DNA of 64,000 nucleotides from Xanthostigma xanthostigma (lineage: Eukaryota; Arthropoda; Insecta; Raphidioptera; Raphidiidae). Positions 57,663 through 64,000 of this stretch are shown in pieces. The position numbers and the translations under genes were made by a program. The notes beneath the pieces are model-generated. The model was given only the letters and a program-made list of their open reading frames with translations, was not told the DNA's origin and did not search any database. Within the stretch, counting starts at the first letter, position 1. Each line of letters begins with the position of its first letter. The stretch lies in contig OY754468.1 in NCBI GenBank assembly GCA_963575645.1, forward strand, positions 21,166,465 through 21,230,464. The letters run 5' to 3'.

Positions 57663-58706
57663 AATTTTGTATTAGCGTTAAGCCGGGTACTCATTAGCGA
57701 GCCGTAACCGTAACATGTGTGATACAGTAACGAGGTTCTAGTGTGTACGCGTGTTACAGTTTAGGCTCACGACGTCGCTACTCAAGTGTATTTATTCTAT
57801 TAATTTTATAATTCTATATTCCCGGAAACACATCTTAAGAAAATCTTATTTGCCAGATCGTAATTTACTTGGCATAACATATTATAATGTTTGGTTTTAA
57901 TCACCTGTTAGTAGAAACAACAACAAATACTTCAGGGACGCATTTACAGATTCAGTTGCTCTCTATCTTTCGCTATGTAACGATTCCGGCCCTGTCGTCG
58001 GAATCAATTTGCAACTTTAGGTTTGAACGCGTGAACGCAGGTGATAAGACGGCAGTTGATTTTTAGCATGATTCTGTGTAACATTAAAATATTGTGTTTT
58101 TGATATTTTTCTAATAAAAAAATATTTTTTGTGGTAATTGAGCTCACGATAAATTTGTAAGTACCGTGAGAGTTTACTTCGTATCATCAGTGAGCTGGTG
58201 GGGCGGTCACGAGCAGATTTTGGGTGAGTTCGTTCCATATTTTCATCAAAATAATCATTTTAAATATATATTTTTTTATATTGGGTATTTTTATATGTGT
58301 AATTGTCATACGGGGGATTTCTAAACTGCGCAGTTAGTTGTAGTTAATAAAAAATTAGTTGTTAAGTAAATTTAATAAGTCATAATACTACTTTTTGTGT
58401 TTTCGTTTATAAATTGAGTCACAGGTCCGAAGAGGGGTTTGTTCTGTTCCCCTAGAAAATCGACTAAAAACAGTGACCTACCGCGTAAAGGGTCAATATT
58501 TCGTTCATTATTAAATAGAATCCGTTGCAGCTATCATTCTCTCTTTCTATCTTATGAATAATTCCAACATTATTCCTCTTGCTTCAGACGCTGATGATCT
58601 CAGCTGTTGAGCGTCTATAATTTACAATTCATTCATTTCTCTTGCCTTATTTCAATCTGTCATTTCTAACACAATACATATTCAAATAATATATGCATAT
58701 TAATTG
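57663..58706. other. No gene seen
   Basis: Only short frames without motifs. Confidence 0.4.
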
Positions 58707-58714
58707 TTCTAGTG

Positions 58715-59002
58715 CAGGGGCGGGCAAATCTTTTGATCGGCGGGCCACATAGCTGATGAAAATTTGTTCGCGGGCCGGATGGCTGACGAAAATTTCACCG
58801 CGGGCCAAAAATTTGCAGAAAAAAAGGTCCTCACATTGTATTTTCGCATTCGGAGAGCAAAAGAAAAAGAAAAAAGGTCCTCACATTCTATTTTCGCATG
58901 TGGAGACCAAAAAAATTATATTTCCGCTACTATTTTTCTAAAATTTTCTAAAATGCTTCGCGGGCCGGATCCGGCCCGCGGGCCGCCATTTGCCCAGGCC
59001 TG
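58715..59002. mobile_element. hAT-type MITE, copy 2 (opposite orientation)
   Basis: 288 bp, starts CAGGGGCGGGCAAATCTTTT and ends GCCATTTGCCCAGGCCTG; relative to 47953-48256 it is inverted. TTCTAGTG is duplicated exactly at 58707-58714 and 59003-59010. Inside, a ~50 bp unit with AAAGGTCCTCACATTSTATT is repeated twice. Confidence 0.93.
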
Positions 59003-59010
59003 TTCTAGTG

Positions 59011-59613
59011 CGATCTTCAGAAGTAGCATAAAAGTTTATCTGAAATTTTCGTTTCGCAATTTATTTTTACTCTCCATTAATTTCTGTTTCTCTTTTCTCT
59101 ATGTTTTCTGTTCTTGAAAAATATGCCACCTAGGGGTATAAGACTCACCTTAGACCAATTATGAAAAGCTGTTCTTACAAAATGATGTAGAAATTAATGC
59201 AAATCAAATATTATCACGATTTTTTAAAATACGTGTTTTGTTTCTTTAATAATAAACAATTGAAATGCAAATACTCGTCACAGGCTCTTTGCAAATCTTG
59301 TATTCAACTGAATCATAACAATGGCCATATGAATCTTTAATTGACTGACTCACGTTAAATACAAAACATTTCATGCATTATTTATTTATATATGAAAATT
59401 GCTGTATATATTTAAATATTATAAAAATTAGTCAAATTTACTTAGGTATAGCTTTATATTTACTGGCTGCCCAGTGCGGCTTCGTCCGGGTGTAGGTATA
59501 TCGCAATTTTCGCTCATTCCTCATTTTCGCAGCCTATTATGTTACTTTATTTAAAAAGTAGAAGAGCTTTTCAACTCTTATCAGTGACTTATGAATGTTA
59601 AGGTAACGTCTAT
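59011..59613. other. No gene; SINE-like head at 59455
   Basis: At about 59460 GGCTGCCCAGTGCGGCTTCG-TCCGGGTG resembles the head of the RTE/SINE-type repeats at 5655 and 26315; the body is not recognisable. Confidence 0.4.
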
Positions 59614-60137
59614 GGTTGCCAGGTGTCCGGCTTTTCACGGTCTTATTCGACCTATCCGGCTTTTGTTAGGCTTTTGGTCTGTGTACGTTTAACTATAGAC
59701 TTTTTAATATTTTTCAAGAGCTTGAAATTGTTATTTTTTAATAAAGATCTTTTTGTTTTTATCCAAAAGAATGGATATATTTTTGATTTGGTTAACGAAA
59801 ACTTTTAATTTTTTTATATTTTGTTAAAAGAGAGCTATATATTTGTTTGTTTTTTTTTTTTTTTATTTATCTACTAATATTTTACACAAGACATAAGACA
59901 ATAAGGTAGGTAGAACTGTTTGTTGAATATTGTTAATTTTGTAACAAAACTGTGATTAAATAATAATTAAATAATAATTAATATGAACCTGGCAGAGTTT
60001 TTTTTTATTATAAATGTGATGTCCGGCTTTAAAAAGGTATGTTTGCCTTTTAAAAAAGATATGTCTGGGATTTAGGGCAAAATGTCCGGCCTAATACAGC
60101 GCCGAGTCCGGCTTTTGTATTTTAGAGCCTGGCAACC
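59614..60137. mobile_element. Element with GGTTGCCAGG ends
   Basis: Left GGTTGCCAGGTGTCCGGCTT and right GTCCGGCTTTTG...GCCTGGCAACC are inverted. Several GTCCGGC phrases lie near both ends. This looks like a hAT-related non-autonomous element; TSD not clear. Confidence 0.6.
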
Positions 60138-61900
60138 CCAGTAACGTAGACACACAAACCGAGAAAATGTTGACTTAAAAAACACATCAAATAATTCGAT
60201 TTATCATTAACATAACCAAACGCATTATTATTGTAATATGCTATTAAAATCGTTTTATTGAATGACAACAAATAAATGGGTACTTTAACCTTATTAATGA
60301 TCCGTAAACATATTGTTATTGCTTAATATCTCTATAAAATGTTAATTCTGTTGTAATAATATTAAGCTTTTTGACATATTATTTTTACTATCGCTCCATA
60401 AAAAGAGTTTCGAGTCAGAATAGTAATCTTATCAATGATCCATAGATCCGGAGACATTAAGTAGACAGAAACATATTCCGCCATGATTAAAAATGATATG
60501 CTAACGATATCTCGTGGGAGACATTCACAATGAATAAATTATAACAGCAAAGGAACAGGGGTCTTCTTTAATAAGTATTATTTTAAATGAACTTATAAAT
60601 TCTATCCGTAGATACGTATCTACAATACAACGTGAATCATTGTTAGAGGGCCGGCCCACATATGTTCTGGGGTACCTCCCCCCGATCTATACGATATATA
60701 AAATATAGTACTATTGTTCCAAAGTATACCCAAAGTAACATAGATTTTAAAATGTAGAATTCCTTTCTTTCCTGAATTTATTATCGTAAACAAACTTTGG
60801 ACTTATAACTGTACAAATAAACATTAATTTAATTTCAGTGTTTTAAGATATTCCAGAATTTTCTACTTTGTTGTAACGGTAATAATTTCGAATATAATAT
60901 TGTAAAGAGCTAAAGTTTGTAAGTTTGGATATAAAAGGTAATCTACTGCTACTCATCCGATTGCCAAAAAATTTTTACCAATATTTAGAATGGATCTTCA
61001 TGATGGACATAGTATCGCGTTAAAATAATCGACCAATTTTGCAAGGTAAGTCGACGAGAAAACGGTAGCAATCAACAAATTCGAGCGATAATTAATTTAT
61101 CGAATAAAATCCGAAATTATCGGTTTGTATTCACTAAAACACCAGGTTGATTTATTATTTCAATTTCAAAAAATGCTACCCGCCACGATAGTTTGAGGTA
61201 TGACGTCAGACTTATAGTAAACACACATAATACGACATACATACGTGAGAAAACACTAAACGAGCCTCTTTTGTACTTGTTTGTATAGGTACTACAAGAA
61301 TTACGTCACAGTAGGTAAACATGGGGCCCGTGTTATCGCGCCATATTCAAAATTGTATTAAAACGATCCTATAAAAATCTCTGTGTACTAATACTACGAT
61401 CTGAACATTTTAAGATAGTTTAAAAACAGCCTATTGTTCCGCATAACTAAATAATTTCGTCTATGTAAGATTGTTGTGTTGTGCGAAACATTTCTTATAA
61501 AATACAGTTTGTATGTTTTAAAAATGTTTGATTTAATTTTAAAATGAATAATTTTGATATCACAAAGTGACATTTAGAAAAAACGGGATAGTAGGCAAGT
61601 TTATTTTTATTTTAACCAGTAGTGTACCCAACTCATACATTCTATTTCATACACAAAGGGGATATGTAAAATTATAATCATAATTATTATTGTTATTCTG
61701 TTACATGTGAATGATAAAAATAAATCATCTTAAAATGGTCGGTTAGTAGAAGTTAATTTAGATATATGTCCAACTGCGTAAGGCTATTACAGCCGGGTCG
61801 AGTTCTGTGTATCTCTTAAGATGTGTTAACTGGCTAACTGACTAACAGTACACTTAAATAATTCGGGTCGCAGTACCAAACCCTGCCGACTATATAGTAG
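60138..61900. other. No gene; one SINE-like fragment at 61010-61090
   Basis: 61040-61088 (AATTTTGCAAGGTAAGTCGA, AAACGGTAGCAATC, AACAAATTCGAGCG) is an inverted fragment of the 5655-6115 repeat. Remaining sequence has no motif. Confidence 0.45.
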
Positions 61901-62055
61901 CGCTCTGTTCCAACCTCTCTGCGAACGATAACGGAACCGTCACAGTCATGCGAAGTAGCTAAAACGAAACTATTTATATCGGTTTTGGAACACGTTTTAC
62001 TTACTACGCATGACTGTGGCGGTTCTACCATTTGCAAAGAGTTCGGAACAGAGCT
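61901..62055. mobile_element. Short hairpin MITE, family of 1440-1583
   Basis: AGCTCTGTTCC-type ends (CGCTCTGTTCC / GGAACAGAGCT); inner CACAGTCATGCGAAGTAGC pairs with CTACGCATGACTGTGGCGG. The core CTAAAACG and TCGGTTTTGGAACACG matches the 1440 hairpin. Confidence 0.7.
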
Positions 62056-62369
62056 ATTGTATTTGCTAATACAGTCAGCGTGACTTTGTAATTTTTTTAT
62101 TTTTATTTTTTAATTATTTTTATTTATTTTTTTATATATATACACACTTTAATACAATTAAACGTTAAGAATTTTCCCACGCAACTTGGCAAGACAGTGC
62201 TAGGGTGGGAGCTCAACCACTTGATCGGACAAATGACAATGTGAACTTAAGTTTGTTTTTGGACAAAATAAAAAATGTAACCCCTTTAGACACTCTTTAA
62301 AATAATATTTTTTTCCTAATTTCAATATTTGGTTTATGTTCCAATTCATCATCTACATCAAATTATATA

Positions 62370-62992
62370 CCGGCTGTTTAAAAAGTCCCGCAACGCCTGA
62401 ATATCTCAAAGAGATTAAGTTTTTTTGAAAAATGTTACGAATGAAAGTTTCTCAACCATTGTAATGTATTTTTCGGTCACAAAAATTCCTCTCAAGGGGG
62501 TATACTCGAGGGGGAGGGGGCAGGAGGTAACTCTGAAATTTTAAATGGCAACCGCAATTTTTTTTATTGGGTCGAGTTCTTCTGGCAAAAATTTTTTTTG
62601 CTCAAATTGCTGATCACTAAGTACGCGGGGTAAAAATTTGCAGGCTACCTTAATCATAAAACGTAGTGGTGTTTCATTACCCTCGAATAGAAATGCAACG
62701 ACAAACTAATCTTTAAGATTGTTATCAAGGTCAAGTAAAAGAGTACCTGTTACAAAATGAACAAATTTTATTTGAGAGGGTACTCAGTGATCTGTAGCTT
62801 GAACAAAAAAAAGTTTGGGACAAAAGATGTCTCTTTTTACCCGAAGAACTCGACCCAATAAAACAAATTGCGGTTGCCATTTAAAATTTTGAAGAATTAT
62901 AACGAGTGGAGCAACTTTCATTCGCATCATTTTTAAAAAAAAACTTAATCTCTCTGAGATATTCAAGCGTTTCGAAACTTTTTGAACACCTG
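62370..62992. mobile_element. Mariner-like foldback
   Basis: TA-flanked; start CCGGCTGTTTAAAAAGTCCC and end CGAAACTTTTTGAACACCTG are diverged complements. Inner pairs include AATATCTCAAAGAGATTAAG / CTTAATCTCTCTGAGATATT and AAATGGCAACCGCAATT / AATTGCGGTTGCCATTT and GGGTCGAGTTCTTC / GAAGAACTCGACCC. Non-coding. Confidence 0.8.
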
Positions 62993-63469
62993 TATACAGC
63001 CTTCAGTAAAAATCTCTGCACCGATATAATAAATTTGTAAATATTAAATAAAAGAGTATTCGAGCTCCGCCATCCGACCGACGCCAATAGTGTATGTGCC
63101 ATATGGCAAAAAACTAATGAAGATGCTATTACGCGAGATTAAAACGTTTTATGTTACCTACTAGATTACAGTTTTGATTTATCTGTTTTTTTCTCAGAGA
63201 ATGTTTTTTTTTTCAACTTAATTGTGTCTTTATATCACATTTATTTATATTACATCTACGTATATTTTTTTCAAGCCAATTTTACATCATTGTAAAATTG
63301 CTCATAAATTCAGCTTGTCTACAACAGTCTGTTTATCACTACTGAAAAAAAAAGATTAAAACTATTTAAATGTTAGTATAGAATGTAGAAGACAGAGTTT
63401 TGAAATCGAACAATACAAATATTAAACTTCGATTTTTTAATAGCTAGCTATACCCGACCACGCGGTTAC

Positions 63470-63780
63470 AGTGGCTCAGTCTAGTCTAAGTGTGTTGCTG
63501 TTTACGTTCAACAAATGACGTCCCCTTTGCCGTAAAATATATAGTATAGCGTGTGCTGCTTTAACGTTCGACAGACAGCGCTGTACTCAACAGCTGGAGC
63601 TTCCGTTGTCGTAAAATATTTAGTATAGCGTGTGTTGCTTTAGCGTCCAACTTTTGGCGCTGTTATTGTAGGATAAATCTCACCAGAGGGAGAGGGGGAT
63701 CCCACCACATCTTACAAAATCTCATCAGCGGGGAGGATGGCTACAAATTTTAGAAAAAAAAACTTCACCTCATTAATGAA
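63470..63780 (+). repeat. Short tandem SINE-like repeat
   Basis: A ~75 bp unit with GTGTGYTGCTTTARCGTYC and GTCGTAAAATATTTAGTATAGC occurs two to three times (63498-63655), then CTCACCAGAGGGAGAGGG-type sequence also present near 55790. Non-coding. Confidence 0.6.
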
Positions 63781-64000
63781 CGACTTGTAATTTATCTGCA
63801 ATCCCGCAAAATTAATCAGCCAGTTTTTGAGTAACGACTAGCCTGAATAAATTATCAACACCCACACGAATTGAGTTTTATCTAACCGTGTTTAGAATTG
63901 TCATTTTGTAACACGGGGTCGGCAAGTAATTTCTAATAGAGTCGGGATGTTTTAAAAAAAATATTTAAATTTAGAGAAAAAAACGCATCATCTTTGTCGA

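Overview
This is a 64 kb stretch of AT-rich nuclear DNA from an animal, most likely an insect. I see no host gene that I can defend, no rRNA and no functional tRNA. The organism call rests on repeat types: a Mag-like Ty3/gypsy element, a jockey-like LINE, a DIRS element, hAT, Tc1/mariner, Harbinger-like and Ginger-like short elements, and an AGGGTTCCGTACC-type repeat that I remember from moth and hemipteran genomes. Order or species cannot be fixed from this sequence alone. Nearly every open frame of 60-90 codons is a chance frame in repeats.

Layout. 1-17.5 kb is an accumulation of inverted-repeat (foldback) elements and SINE-like tails: hairpins at 1.44, 3.04, 4.58, 6.79 and 10.79 kb, a dispersed repeat at 13.66 kb and a ~300 bp tandem duplication at 16.64 kb. 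At 17.94-19.70 kb lies a 5'-truncated, frameshifted jockey-like LINE. 20-34 kb again holds DNA-transposon derivatives: paired Harbinger-like copies at 25-26 kb, an RTE-type tail at 26.3 kb, a foldback carrying a tRNA-Glu-like relic at 26.7-27.5 kb, a Ginger-like element with a truncated zinc-finger transposase (27.65-28.87 kb) and a 1.2 kb near-perfect palindrome (31.9-33.1 kb).

34.92-40.48 kb is a DIRS retrotransposon on the minus strand. It has a 117 bp terminal inverted repeat identical at both ends and an internal complementary region that is exactly the reverse complement of the two outer ends. Its RT/RNase H and tyrosine recombinase frames are broken by frameshifts and stops. Between the start of its first ORF and its RT sits a striking array of 63 bp monomers and 126 bp dimers, each built of small hairpins whose stems differ in sequence but keep pairing and a shared one-base bulge. 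41.65-46.23 kb is a complete, apparently young Ty3/gypsy element, also on the minus strand: two identical 153 bp LTRs, GTTAT target duplication, primer-binding site, polypurine tract and one uninterrupted 1329-codon gag-pol frame.

46.3-64 kb holds a 188 bp near-perfect palindrome, two oppositely oriented copies of one hAT-type MITE with perfect 8 bp target duplications (one nested in an older repeat), degenerate LINE 3' remnants near 49.4, 50.4 and 51.5 kb, mariner-like foldbacks with TA flanks at 54.6 and 62.4 kb, and further old repeats.

The elements do not form a pathway; what links them is nesting and cross-mobilisation. The likely active or recently active drivers are the gypsy element (intact ORF) and a DIRS source elsewhere in the genome. 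The many foldbacks would depend on transposases not encoded here. The observations I find most worth a second look are the covarying hairpin array inside the DIRS element and the truncated Ginger-like transposase between its long, motif-rich inverted repeats.
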